A DNA stretch of 9,099 nt from Atopobium sp. (GCA_015259045.1 JABZHD010000033.1:1-9099), one strand, 5' to 3'. Positions 1 through 5,785 are shown, numbered from the stretch's first letter. The notes: generated from the sequence alone by a model not told the origin. Program-made: numbers and translations.

Positions 1-262
1 CACTGACCCCACCCGCATCTGGGTCGCCTCCCCAAGGAGGATTAGGCGCGACGTCGGCCAGGGCGTCACCGTGCTGGGCATGCGCCAGGGAGAGAGCACC
101 ACGCACTACGAGGGCGTACGCTGCCAGCGCGCGGCCGATGCCATCCGCGCCGCCGCGCCGAGACTCGGGCGCGAGCGGGCGCACGAGGCCGCGGAGACGG
201 CCCAGCACGAGGGGTACATAACTAGCGGGGAGATGGACGACCTGAGGGAGGAGCTCTCATGA
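1..262 (+). CDS. AbiEi-family antitoxin, C-terminal part (5' end outside window)
   Basis: The reading frame is open from base 2 to the TGA at 260-262, so this is the last 86 or so residues of a gene that starts before the window. The visible part has an arginine-rich stretch (VASPRRIRRDVGQG) followed by a segment resembling the C-terminal half of AbiEi antitoxins (HYEGVRCQRAADAIRAAAPRLG, then an alpha-helical tail). AbiEi proteins carry an N-terminal winged helix that represses their own operon, plus a C-terminal domain that neutralises the toxin; the winged helix would be upstream and cannot be seen. The stop codon overlaps the start of the next gene (ATGA), meaning translational coupling. 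The assignment rests largely on the partner gene being a clear AbiEii toxin. G+C is very high, as in the toxin gene. Confidence 0.7.
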   Translation, partial: TDPTRIWVASPRRIRRDVGQGVTVLGMRQGESTTHYEGVRCQRAADAIRAAAPRLGRERAHEAAETAQHEGYITSGEMDDLREELS

Positions 263-1083
263 CCGCGAAGAGGCCGAACAGTATGCGCCACCTCGACGAC
301 GCAATCCGCAGGGAGTGCGGGGGAAACCAGGCTGCCTACGTGAGGCTGCGCACGCTCATGGCCAACGCCGTCGTCGCAGGGATGCTGCCCGACGGGGTCG
401 TGAAGGGAGGGAGCGCCATCAAGATGCGCTACGGCAACGCCCGGACGCGCTACACCACCGACCTCGACACCGCGACCGCCACCGACCCCGCCTCCTACGC
501 CGATCTCCTCGGAGTGGCACTTGCCCGCGGCTGGGAGGGCTTCACGGGGCGGGTCGTCCCCAGGGAGCCCGCACACCCGAAGGACGTGCCGGAGGAGTAC
601 GTCATGCGGCCTTTCGACGTAAGGCTCTCCTACCTCGGCAAGCCATGGTGCACAGTCCCGCTCGAGGTGGGACACGATGAGATAGGCGACGCCGACGCAG
701 CGGACTGGATCGACCTCGAGGACGCGGACGCGGCGTTCGCAGCGCTCGGCCTCCCCAGCCCGGGGAGGGCGCCACTCATGCCGCTGGAGCACCAAGTGGC
801 CCAGAAGCTGCACGCCGTCACCGGGACGGGCGACAGGGTGCGCGACCTCGTCGACCTACAGGTTATGTTCTCGAACAGCGACATAGACCTCGCTGCGACG
901 AAGCGCACGTGCGAGAGGCTCTTCGCCTACAGGCAGAGGCAGGCCTGGCCGCCGACGGTCGAGGCTCGCGAGGGGTGGGATGAGCAGTACCAGGTGCTCG
1001 CCGAAGACATGGTGGTCATCCAGGACGTCGGCGAGGCGATCGAGTGGGCCAACGCGCTCATCTCGCGGATCGCCACGGCGTAG
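259..1083 (+). CDS. AbiEii/AbiGii-family nucleotidyltransferase toxin
   Basis: This is a 274-residue protein of the DNA polymerase beta-like nucleotidyltransferase fold. The signature motifs are visible: VKGGSAIKMRYG at about residues 48-59 (the GG[S/T]A motif), then TTDLD at 66-70 with the two metal-binding aspartates D68 and D70. Further on come EHQVAQKLHA (177-186) and RVRDLVDL (193-200), corresponding to the conserved K and RD..DL motifs of AbiEii. Members transfer nucleotides to cellular targets (tRNA acceptor ends for some relatives) and arrest growth when the antitoxin AbiEi is limiting; some systems block phage. The start ATG is 7 nt after GGAGG and overlaps the upstream stop codon (ATGA), the usual antitoxin-toxin arrangement. 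Base composition is far more G+C rich than in the genes to the right, suggesting acquisition from a high-G+C relative. Confidence 0.88.
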   Translation: MTAKRPNSMRHLDDAIRRECGGNQAAYVRLRTLMANAVVAGMLPDGVVKGGSAIKMRYGNARTRYTTDLDTATATDPASYADLLGVALARGWEGFTGRVVPREPAHPKDVPEEYVMRPFDVRLSYLGKPWCTVPLEVGHDEIGDADAADWIDLEDADAAFAALGLPSPGRAPLMPLEHQVAQKLHAVTGTGDRVRDLVDLQVMFSNSDIDLAATKRTCERLFAYRQRQAWPPTVEAREGWDEQYQVLAEDMVVIQDVGEAIEWANALISRIATA

Positions 1084-1110
1084 TCCCACGGCGGCCGCAG
1101 ACCCGCATCG

Positions 1111-1160
1111 TGAACTGCCTCCCATTTCTTGGACATAAGAAATGGGAGGTTTTATGTTTT
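1111..1160 (+). terminator. Perfect 13-bp hairpin after abiEii (terminator; possible IS3-type end)
   Basis: The arms are 1118-1130 (CCTCCCATTTCTT) and 1137-1149 (AAGAAATGGGAGG), perfectly complementary around a 6-nt loop and followed by TTTTATGTTTT. It can end transcription of the AbiE pair. The surrounding sequence, TGAACTGC at 1111-1118 and TTGGACA at 1129-1135, also resembles the outer end of IS3-family (IS150-group) elements, so this may be a leftover IS end acting as a terminator. No transposase gene is present on either side. Confidence 0.65.
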
Positions 1161-1192
1161 GCGCGCTTCCCGCACTCAACAGGCTAAGCCTC

Positions 1193-1225
1193 AAAAAAGG
1201 ACTCTGCCATTTCTGACAGAGTCCT
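1193..1225 (-). terminator. Rho-independent terminator of the MBL-fold hydrolase gene
   Basis: On the - strand, AGGACTCTG and CAGAGTCCT (arms 1217-1225 and 1198-1206) form a 9-bp stem with a 10-nt loop, followed directly by a run of six T (1198-1193 read on -). It lies about 37 nt past the stop codon of the hydrolase gene, a textbook placement. Confidence 0.85.
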
Positions 1226-1262
1226 GACATGCGATTATCGAATGTTTTCCGTTACTACAGCG

Positions 1263-2129
1263 TTACCTATTACAGGGCAGAAGCGGCGTGTTAACTGCAC
1301 TTTCACGAGTATCATCGCGCTCATCATATGCGTCGTAAGGAGCCTTGGGGTCGTGAACTTTAACAGGTTTGTTGACATTGCAAACTTCGTCAGTATGGGC
1401 AAAGGCAAAGTTGATGTCATCTGTCCAACCTGTATGGCCAGTAATAATCTTGGGGTTAAGTCCACGCTGGCGCAGGATTCCCTCTAGCTTTGCAAGCGAT
1501 TCAACAGCAAGTTGATTATCTTCTGCAAGCTTGTTGATAAAGCTATAACCGCCGTCAGCACCAAACCAAATGGTATCTGCAGAGAATACATACTTGTCAT
1601 CAATCAGGTACACCACGTGTCCCCAAGTATGGCCAGGGACCAGAATTGCTTCAATTTTTATGCCATCAATTTCAAACACTTCTCCATCGTGCAGAAGTGT
1701 CTTTTTATTTGGAATGTTTACCTTTGGTAGCTTGAACCAGCCATTCATTACACGGCGACGGACTTCTCCTGTTAAATATCTATTTTCAACATCACCAATA
1801 AAAACCTGCGCGTGGCTAAAGAGTTGGTCGCTATCCGCCTCAATTGCGCCAATGTGATCAGTATCCAAGTGAGTAATCAGGATGTGCTTGATTGCCTTAG
1901 GGTCAATTCCCAGCCAGTCCATCTTTTCTTGCAGGCGATCATAACTGTATCCTGCGTCAATCATGATGGTAGTGTCGCCTTTGGTGTAGAAGAAAATGTT
2001 GGCCACATACTCTCGCACGCATCTCACGTGCTCATCAATGGCACCTGTGTTAAGGGGCTTAAATATCTCTTTGCCGCGATATACCCACGACATCAACACT
2101 TTTTGAAACTTTGAAGCGCTCTTTGACAT
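1263..2129 (-). CDS. Metallo-beta-lactamase-fold hydrolase (HxDxDH variant)
   Basis: This 288-residue protein has the whole MBL metal site: THLDTDH (H87, D89, D91, H92), GHTWGH (H167), SADT (D185, the bridging aspartate) and a final GHTGW (H232). The canonical motif is HxHxDH; here the second His is Asp (D89), a known variant in MBL-fold hydrolases related to lactonases. The N-terminal strands and VANIFFYTKGDTTIMIDAG (42-60) are typical of glyoxalase II/lactonase-like members. The substrate cannot be told from sequence; a quorum-quenching lactonase is only one possibility. No signal peptide, so cytoplasmic. The start is supported by GAGG 7 nt upstream of ATG. A charged tail of about 40 residues (VKVHDPKAPYDAYDE and onward) is outside the fold core. 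It appears monocistronic, with its own terminator downstream and the ssrA terminator upstream. Confidence 0.88.
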   Translation of the reverse strand: MSKSASKFQKVLMSWVYRGKEIFKPLNTGAIDEHVRCVREYVANIFFYTKGDTTIMIDAGYSYDRLQEKMDWLGIDPKAIKHILITHLDTDHIGAIEADSDQLFSHAQVFIGDVENRYLTGEVRRRVMNGWFKLPKVNIPNKKTLLHDGEVFEIDGIKIEAILVPGHTWGHVVYLIDDKYVFSADTIWFGADGGYSFINKLAEDNQLAVESLAKLEGILRQRGLNPKIITGHTGWTDDINFAFAHTDEVCNVNKPVKVHDPKAPYDAYDERDDTRESAVNTPLLPCNR

Positions 2130-2352
2130 TGCTTCGCCTCGATTCTATTTTCTTCACACGGTGGTGTGCGACTGAAAAAGTAATCCTCTAATCCGGCAGA
2201 TCATACGTACAGAAAATGGCATCTGAACTTGACTTTTGATGTTTGTTAGATATTACTAACTAAATATTACCCCTCTGCCGTCTGCAATCTTTGATTTTCC
2301 GCTGAACGGATAAAAGCTAGACGCCAACGCAAAAATAAGCCTTAAACAGCAA
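2130..2352. other. Intergenic region upstream of the MBL gene
   Basis: No gene is seen here. An imperfect palindrome, GTTAGATATTACTAAC, lies at 2245-2260, with ATATTAC repeated about 14 bp further on; it could be an operator. A small hairpin (CACAC/GTGTG, 2155-2168) sits in the likely 5' leader of the hydrolase gene. A weak - strand promoter candidate is TTCAGA (2227-2222), 16-bp spacer, TATGAT (2205-2200). None of these is strong enough to assign a regulator. Confidence 0.35.
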
Positions 2353-2385
2353 AAGCCGCACTCCAAATAAATCGGAGTGCGGCTT
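2350..2385 (-). terminator. Terminator of ssrA (tmRNA)
   Basis: A perfect 12-bp stem: AAGCCGCACTCC (2353-2364) with GGAGTGCGGCTT (2374-2385) and a 9-nt loop. On the - strand the stem runs into TTTTGCTGTTT. It is 88 nt past the mature tmRNA 3' end and is the first strong stop after it. Confidence 0.85.
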
Positions 2386-2396
2386 AATTGCAAATG

Positions 2397-2472
2397 TGCA
2401 ACATAACGTTGCATACAAATGAAAGCACTCATGAATCACGGGGTTTCTCGCCATTAATGAGTAACGAATGTA
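2397..2472 (-). repeat. Two small hairpins between the tmRNA 3' end and its terminator
   Basis: TGCAAC/GTTGCA (2397-2402 with 2408-2413) forms a 6-bp stem. CTCATGAAT/ATTAATGAG (2428-2436 with 2453-2461) forms a 9-position stem with one mismatch, and its loop carries most of GGGTTTCTCGCCA (2441-2453), a 13-mer also found at 4829-4841 and 7970-7982. This part would be in the precursor 3' trailer of tmRNA and removed by 3' processing. Confidence 0.45.
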
Positions 2473-2840
2473 TGGTGGAGGTGCGGAGAATCGAACTCCG
2501 GTCCAAAGCAAATCCTAGGCAGGTGTCTCCAAGCTCAGTTACTAATTAGATCTCAAGTACCGCACACTTAGTAACAGGCGTTTGGTGCTCCAGTTGGTTC
2601 AATCTTTTTGTAAGGCATACCAACTACGTCCTTACAAGCATCTCCCTAAAATGACGTCACCCTGAGAACAGGAGAAAATCCCAGTTAGACGCGCTGAACT
2701 AAATTAAGCAGCGAGAGCCATACGAGGCTCAAAAGTAAGAGTGTTGTCAATTCAATTTGACGTTACCCCTGTTTTACGTGGCGAGGAGACCACGGCTTGC
2801 TGCCCACCGCAAACTCACCTTGTCGAATCCAGTCACCCCC
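2473..2840 (-). ncRNA. ssrA: tmRNA (SsrA), one-piece
   Basis: The 368-nt RNA starts GGGGGTGACTGGATTCGAC (from 2840) and ends CGGAGTTCGATTCTCCGCACC TCCACCA (to 2473), so CCA is encoded. The 5' GGGGGTG pairs with 3' CACCTCC to give the 7-bp tRNA-like acceptor stem (one G-U), and GTTCGATTC is the T-loop. The tag frame ends GCT CTC GCT GCT TAA (stop 2704-2706). Reading back in that frame, TGA lies at 2752-2754, so the resume codon must be GAC (2746-2748) or ATT just before it; GAC gives DNTLTFEPRMALAA. With SmpB it enters stalled ribosomes, tags the nascent chain for proteolysis and frees the ribosome. Its partner gene smpB is 1.5 kb upstream on the same strand. Confidence 0.97.
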
Positions 2841-2920
2841 AATAATGAGAGAAACTGCCACCATGCAGTTTTCAATGTTCCTGAATTGCCGACGCGCATA
2901 ACGTTGCTTGCAATTCAAAG

Positions 2921-2957
2921 TGTAGAGAGTATACCCCATGAACTGCCATTCTTTCAA
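2921..2957 (-). promoter_or_regulatory. Likely sigma-70-type promoter of ssrA
   Basis: On the - strand, TTGAAA (2957-2952) and TATACT (2933-2928) are separated by 18 bp. Transcription would start near 2921, giving a leader of about 80 nt for RNase P to remove before the mature 5' end at 2840. Both hexamers are close to consensus, fitting an abundant RNA. Confidence 0.6.
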
Positions 2958-2983
2958 AAAAGATATGACTATTTTGGGAACGG

Positions 2984-3053
2984 CTTACTTTGCAGATTAC
3001 TTTACGGCTTTTTGCGACTTACTTTACGGCTTACTTTGCGGACTTACCGTGAG
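2984..3053 (-). repeat. Degenerate 12-bp tandem repeat across the DUF1275 stop codon
   Basis: Written on the + strand the units are CTTACTTTGCAG (2984-2995), ATTACTTTACGG (2996-3007), a 10-nt CTTTTTGCGA (3008-3017), CTTACTTTACGG (3018-3029), CTTACTTTGCGG (3030-3041) and a decayed ACTTACCGTGAG (3042-3053). On the coding strand each full-length matching unit carries a TAA or its one-base variant; TAA at 3031-3033 ends the protein and the next unit supplies a second in-frame TAA (3019-3021). The array ends just upstream of the ssrA promoter. Confidence 0.75.
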
Positions 3054-3723
3054 CTTCTAGAACTTGTTTCTCGCGATCAATAAACATGACCAGAATAACC
3101 ACTAGAAGCGCCGCAGGTGAGAGCCAAATCATATGAGTGCCCATCAGCGGAATAAACAAGTTACCCACTACCGCACCAGCTACAAAGCAGAAAATAGTTC
3201 CAAAATAGAGCAGCGAGGTCTCAATGTGAACAGGCTCGTGCGTATGCATATATGCGGCTATTTCTTGCGTTCCGCCGCGAAGATTACCAATGCACATCGT
3301 CGTAGCAAACGCGTGTCCGTGAAGCTTTCTAAACGCCTGGACTTGAATGCCACACGCAAGTGACGTCAAGCTGTTTGCCAGCAGATTCATGTCTGTCGGA
3401 AGCAGAGAAACAATGCTCAGGAGCACAATCTCTACGATAACCGCAAGCTGCCTCCAGTGCAGATGTTCTTCTCGCGCAATAGCTCGAATGGCATACGAAA
3501 CCGCAATACCTATAGCAAATGCCAAAATTGGCAAAGCATATTTGAGGCACTTTTCAAACGATCCACTGGTCAGATTTACGCCCAAAAGCAGCAAGTTTCC
3601 GGTCTGAGCGTTGGCAAAAACACCGCCGCGCACCAGGTAGGAATAGGCGTCCATAACTCCGCCCGAGAAGGCCAAAAACGCAGCAACTTCCACCGAATCT
3701 GACATTTGTAGTGCGTGCTTCAA
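3031..3723 (-). CDS. DUF1275 / YoaK-family membrane protein
   Basis: A multi-pass inner-membrane protein of about 230 residues. The family signature near the N-terminus is clear: FSGGVMDAYSYLVRGGVFANAQTGNLLLLG. Further hydrophobic segments follow (YALPILAFAIGIAVSYAI, LAVIVEIVLLSIVSLL, LLYFGTIFCFVAGAVVG, LSPAALLVVILVMF), giving about six membrane spans; a GIQVQAFRKLHG..ATTMCIGNL segment in the middle is also typical. Function in the family is unknown; transport is only a guess. Three starts are possible: GTG at 3765, TTG at 3723 (GGAG 5 nt upstream) and ATG at 3705 (no ribosome site seen). TTG is chosen for its Shine-Dalgarno. No terminator is visible after it, so read-through into ssrA is possible. 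The stop codon lies in a 12-bp tandem repeat. Confidence 0.85.
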   Translation of the reverse strand: MKHALQMSDSVEVAAFLAFSGGVMDAYSYLVRGGVFANAQTGNLLLLGVNLTSGSFEKCLKYALPILAFAIGIAVSYAIRAIAREEHLHWRQLAVIVEIVLLSIVSLLPTDMNLLANSLTSLACGIQVQAFRKLHGHAFATTMCIGNLRGGTQEIAAYMHTHEPVHIETSLLYFGTIFCFVAGAVVGNLFIPLMGTHMIWLSPAALLVVILVMFIDREKQVLEAHGKSAK

Positions 3724-3778
3724 GACTACTCCAACCAAAATGCGCACATCAGCGACGCATATCACACAGACGTATACG

Positions 3779-3812
3779 AAAAGCGATGCAGGTTAAATCC
3801 TACATCGCTTTT
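3779..3812 (-). terminator. Bidirectional terminator-like hairpin after rubredoxin
   Basis: AAAAGCGATGCAGG (3779-3792) and CCTACATCGCTTTT (3799-3812) form a 14-bp stem with one C-A mismatch and a 6-nt loop, with T runs on either strand. It lies about 85 nt past the rubredoxin stop and just upstream of the DUF1275 gene, so it probably separates their transcripts. Confidence 0.7.
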
Positions 3813-3839
3813 ACGATTTTGTTTGGGTGATCATCAAAG

Positions 3840-3873
3840 AGGTTACCAACGTGCAATCTTGCACGGATAACCT
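3840..3873 (-). repeat. Two-part hairpin in the rubredoxin 3' region
   Basis: An outer stem AGGTTA/TAACCT (3840-3845 with 3868-3873) and an inner stem CGTGCAA/TTGCACG (3850-3856 with 3859-3865) are joined by small internal loops. There is no T run after it, so it is more likely a transcript-stabilising or partly decayed terminator hairpin than a terminator. Confidence 0.4.
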
Positions 3874-3895
3874 GTCTGACTAATTTGTGGGGAGT

Positions 3896-4033
3896 TTACT
3901 CCTCGACAAGCTCGAACATCTCAGGACCAACGCCACAAACTGGGCAAACATAGTCCTCAGGAAGCTCTGGAGTGTCAACCTCAACCTCGTAGCCACAAAC
4001 GGTGCAAACAAACTTGTAAGTCTTCTCTGCCAT
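3896..4033 (-). CDS. Rubredoxin
   Basis: A 45-residue protein with two iron-binding knuckles: CTVCGY (C10, C13) and CPVCGVG (C30, C33), which hold one iron in an Fe(Cys)4 centre. The end of the protein, [16 protein letters not shown], is typical of rubredoxins; the whole is slightly shorter than the usual 52-54 residues, mainly in the loop between the knuckles. It is a small cytoplasmic electron carrier, in anaerobes often serving peroxide or superoxide reduction. The ATG at 4033 is chosen over an upstream frame extension because GAGG stands 8 nt before it. It has its own likely promoter and a leader of about 100 nt with strong secondary structure, and a Fur/PerR-like palindrome further upstream. 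Confidence 0.93.
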   Translation of the reverse strand: MAEKTYKFVCTVCGYEVEVDTPELPEDYVCPVCGVGPEMFELVEE

Positions 4034-4084
4034 TTTTATTCCTCTCTCCAAGCGCTGACGCGCTTTTCCTTCTATTCGCGCAGT

Positions 4085-4125
4085 TAACGCGGACGGCAAC
4101 TAACCGTGGCCCTTATCCGCGGTTA
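4085..4125 (-). promoter_or_regulatory. Structured 5' leader of the rubredoxin gene
   Basis: On the - strand TAACCGCGGA (4125-4116) pairs with TCCGCGTTA (4093-4085), leaving one bulged C, and an inner CGG/CCG pair closes a further loop. The ribosome site follows about 45 nt later, so this hairpin lies in the leader if the promoter at 4139-4166 is used. It matches no riboswitch class that I recognise. Confidence 0.4.
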
Positions 4126-4138
4126 AGTGCTCATGCAG

Positions 4139-4166
4139 ATAGTAACAAATCTTGAGTGATTCTAAA
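4139..4166 (-). promoter_or_regulatory. Probable extended -10 promoter of rubredoxin
   Basis: On the - strand TTTAGA (4166-4161) is followed after 16 bp by TACTAT (4144-4139), itself preceded by TGT to make an extended -10 (TGnTACTAT). The expected start near 4132 would give a leader of about 100 nt. Confidence 0.5.
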
Positions 4167-4181
4167 GCATTATTCCGAAAA

Positions 4182-4196
4182 TAGGAATGATTCTCA
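4182..4196. promoter_or_regulatory. Fur/PerR-like 7-1-7 palindrome upstream of rubredoxin
   Basis: TAGGAATGATTCTCA matches the Fur-type 7-1-7 palindrome TGAGAATNATTCTCA at 13 of 14 or fewer informative positions, the two mismatches being in the left arm (AG for GA). It lies about 16 bp upstream of the proposed -35, a position where a regulator could act. The right half also repeats as TGATTCT at 4157-4163. A competing explanation is that its left arm forms part of a hairpin (ATTATTCC/GGAATGAT, 4169-4191) downstream of smpB. Confidence 0.35.
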
Positions 4197-4235
4197 TAAA
4201 ATTCGCACGAAATTTTTTTGCGAGAAGTTCGGCGT

Positions 4236-4310
4236 GCTTCTAGTGCGAGCCGCTTTCGCCGGCGTACGCTCCTAGTGCAGGCCACTTCCGCCAGCTGCGC
4301 TCTTCTAGTA
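4236..4310 (-). repeat. 32/33-bp imperfect tandem repeat across the smpB stop codon
   Basis: The + strand motif CTTCTAGT / CTCCTAGT / CTTCTAGT recurs at 4237-4244, 4269-4276 and 4302-4309. Between the first two copies the similarity continues (GCGAGCCGCTTTCGCCGGC against GCAGGCCACTTCCGCCAGC). The third copy contains the smpB stop codon (TAG, 4307-4305), and a second in-frame TAG on the coding strand falls in the middle copy. Confidence 0.65.
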
Positions 4311-4790
4311 GCGGCTGCGCTCCTTGAGGGCTCGCTGAATCTCGCGGTCAGAATCTCGCTTAGCTGCAGATGCGCGCTTGTCGTAGAGTTTTTTACCCTG
4401 TGAAAGCGCAATCAGCAGCTTAACGCGGTTATGCTCGTCAAAGTAAATCTCAAGCGGAACCAGCGCCAAGCCTTTCTGACGAAGCTTTCCGTCAAGATAG
4501 TCAATCTGCCTGCGGTGAAGCAGCAGCTTGCGCTTTCTATCTGGGTCAACGTTCCACACGCCGCCATTTGTGTATGGGTGCAGGTGCATGCCGTGAATCC
4601 ACGCTTCACCGTCACGAATGAGGCAGAACGTATCGGTTAGCTGGCAGCCACGCTCGCGCAGGCTTTTGACCTCGGTGCCAGTAAGCACCAGGCCACACTC
4701 AAAGGTCTCGCCAATCTCGTACTCATGGCGAGCAGAGCGATTGCGTGCAATAGACTTCTTACCCTGCTGTTTTCCCTGGGTCTCGGCCAT
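4305..4790 (-). CDS. smpB: SsrA-binding protein SmpB
   Basis: A 161-residue protein, the normal length. Family motifs run the whole way: ARNRSARHEYEIGETFECGLVLTG near residues 15-38, GTEVKSLRERGCQL, NVDPDRKRKLLLHRRQID around 80-97, GLALVPLEIYF and the C-terminal GKKLYDKRASAAKRDSDREIQR. The OB-fold barrel binds the tRNA-like domain of tmRNA, and the basic C-terminal tail becomes a helix in the empty mRNA channel of a stalled ribosome. The ATG is 2 nt after the TPR gene's stop, with GGAAGG 9 nt upstream inside that gene, so the two are translationally coupled. tmRNA lies downstream on the same strand. A repeat spans its stop codon; no strong terminator was found right after it. Confidence 0.97.
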   Translation of the reverse strand: MAETQGKQQGKKSIARNRSARHEYEIGETFECGLVLTGTEVKSLRERGCQLTDTFCLIRDGEAWIHGMHLHPYTNGGVWNVDPDRKRKLLLHRRQIDYLDGKLRQKGLALVPLEIYFDEHNRVKLLIALSQGKKLYDKRASAAKRDSDREIQRALKERSRY

Positions 4791-4792
4791 GC

Positions 4793-5704
4793 TTACTTGC
4801 CTTCCCCGTCTGAAGTTTCTGATGCATCGGGTTTCTCGCCAGATACGGGATTGCCACCTGCGGTGAAGCCTTCGGAGATTGCGGCGTCGCGGACAAGCTG
4901 CAGAAGCGTAAGAGCCGCCTGCTCGCCCACAAGATCGCGAGCGCGAATGGTCATCTCAGTTGCGGTAGCTCTGTCGCCCATGGCAGCGCAGTCCTGCGCA
5001 CACATCAGCAGGCAAACCGCAATCTCGGCGTTGGCACCTGTTGGCAGGCCCTCTGCCTCAAGCAGGTCGTTTGCCTCTTCGTCGGTAAGGCCATCAGGGT
5101 CTTTAGGGGTGCCTGCAGCCTGGTCAAGAGCGGCCTCAAGCGCACCGTCCTTGACCTCAAAGCGACGAGCTGCCCTCAGACATGCTGCAGCCTGCTCAAG
5201 CCTACCCTGAGCCTCAAACCACGCAGCAAAGTTCAAAAACGCCCTGGTCAGATGCCTAGCCTCGCTTGCGCGCTCAAAGACGCCAAATGTCAGGGCAATA
5301 TGCTCACGAATATCTCCTGCAATCTTAAACAGGTCAGCCAAATCAAGCCTAAATCCGCAGTTCATTGGGTTCCAACGAATGGCAGTCTTCAGCGCATTCA
5401 TGGCGTTTTCGTAATCGCCAGTACGTACGTAAGCCATTGCAAGGTCTCCGTACAGGCGATCAAACGGCTCATGAACGTCCTCAAGCTTGCGAGGGTCGTT
5501 CTCCACGCGCCTATACGCTAGACGGTCAAACAGCGTGGGGAACGCAAAATACTTCACCTCATCTGTGGTTTGACAATTGCAGTCCACATATTCCTCAGCG
5601 TCTTCAGCCAAACGAAGCAGCAGCTCAAGAGCCTCTTCGTTCTGGTCCTGCATCATCATGCCTTCAGCGCGCATCAGCTCATCTGAAAGTGCCGAAAGTG
5701 CCAT
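4793..5704 (-). CDS. TPR-like protein between rnr and smpB
   Basis: A 303-residue, mainly helical protein, cytoplasmic (no signal peptide or membrane span). TPR-type helix pairs are visible: ALELLLRLAEDAEEYV near the N-terminus, RLYGDLAMAYVRTGDYENAMNALKTAIRWNPMN around residues 83-115 (a good TPR with G-Y-A and trailing NP), FLNFAAWFEAQGRLEQAAACLRAARRF, and ICLLMCAQDCAAMGDRATATEMTI-like repeats later. The tail (NPVSGEKPDASETSDGEGK) is acidic and low in complexity and carries a dispersed 13-mer repeat. The ATG at 5704 has AGGTGA 5 nt upstream, so it is preferred to GTG at 5713. It follows rnr by 81 nt and precedes smpB by 2 nt. Such repeats usually mediate protein-protein contacts. I do not know its function; a role with RNase R or SmpB is inference from position. 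Confidence 0.85.
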   Translation of the reverse strand: MALSALSDELMRAEGMMMQDQNEEALELLLRLAEDAEEYVDCNCQTTDEVKYFAFPTLFDRLAYRRVENDPRKLEDVHEPFDRLYGDLAMAYVRTGDYENAMNALKTAIRWNPMNCGFRLDLADLFKIAGDIREHIALTFGVFERASEARHLTRAFLNFAAWFEAQGRLEQAAACLRAARRFEVKDGALEAALDQAAGTPKDPDGLTDEEANDLLEAEGLPTGANAEIAVCLLMCAQDCAAMGDRATATEMTIRARDLVGEQAALTLLQLVRDAAISEGFTAGGNPVSGEKPDASETSDGEGK

Positions 5705-5744
5705 CTTACTCACCTATCATTCAATATCAATCATGCAATCATCT

Positions 5745-5769
5745 GTACGGGTGCTTCATAAACCCGCAC
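5745..5769 (-). repeat. Hairpin between rnr and the TPR gene
   Basis: GTACGGGT (5745-5752) and ACCCGCAC (5762-5769) form an 8-bp stem on the - strand with one G-U pair and a 9-nt loop. No T run follows, so it is more likely a processing or stability element in a shared rnr-TPR-smpB transcript than a terminator. Confidence 0.45.
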
Positions 5770-5785
5770 GTAATCTACCCGCTTA

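Noticed and set aside
106..813. Long open frame on the - strand opposite AbiEii
   Set aside because: It is the shadow of a very G+C-rich coding region; the + strand frame has clear nucleotidyltransferase motifs.
1084..2473. AbiE segment as an island integrated into the 3' end of tmRNA
   Set aside because: I looked for a second copy of the tmRNA 3' end (the CGGAGTTCGATTCTCCGC stretch) between 1084 and 2473 and found none; there is no integrase, and the native-looking MBL gene lies in between.
4100..4411. Open frame of 103 residues on the - strand overlapping the smpB end
   Set aside because: It is frame-shifted relative to SmpB, lacks a ribosome site, and its composition (Arg/Ala rich) comes from the 32-bp repeat.
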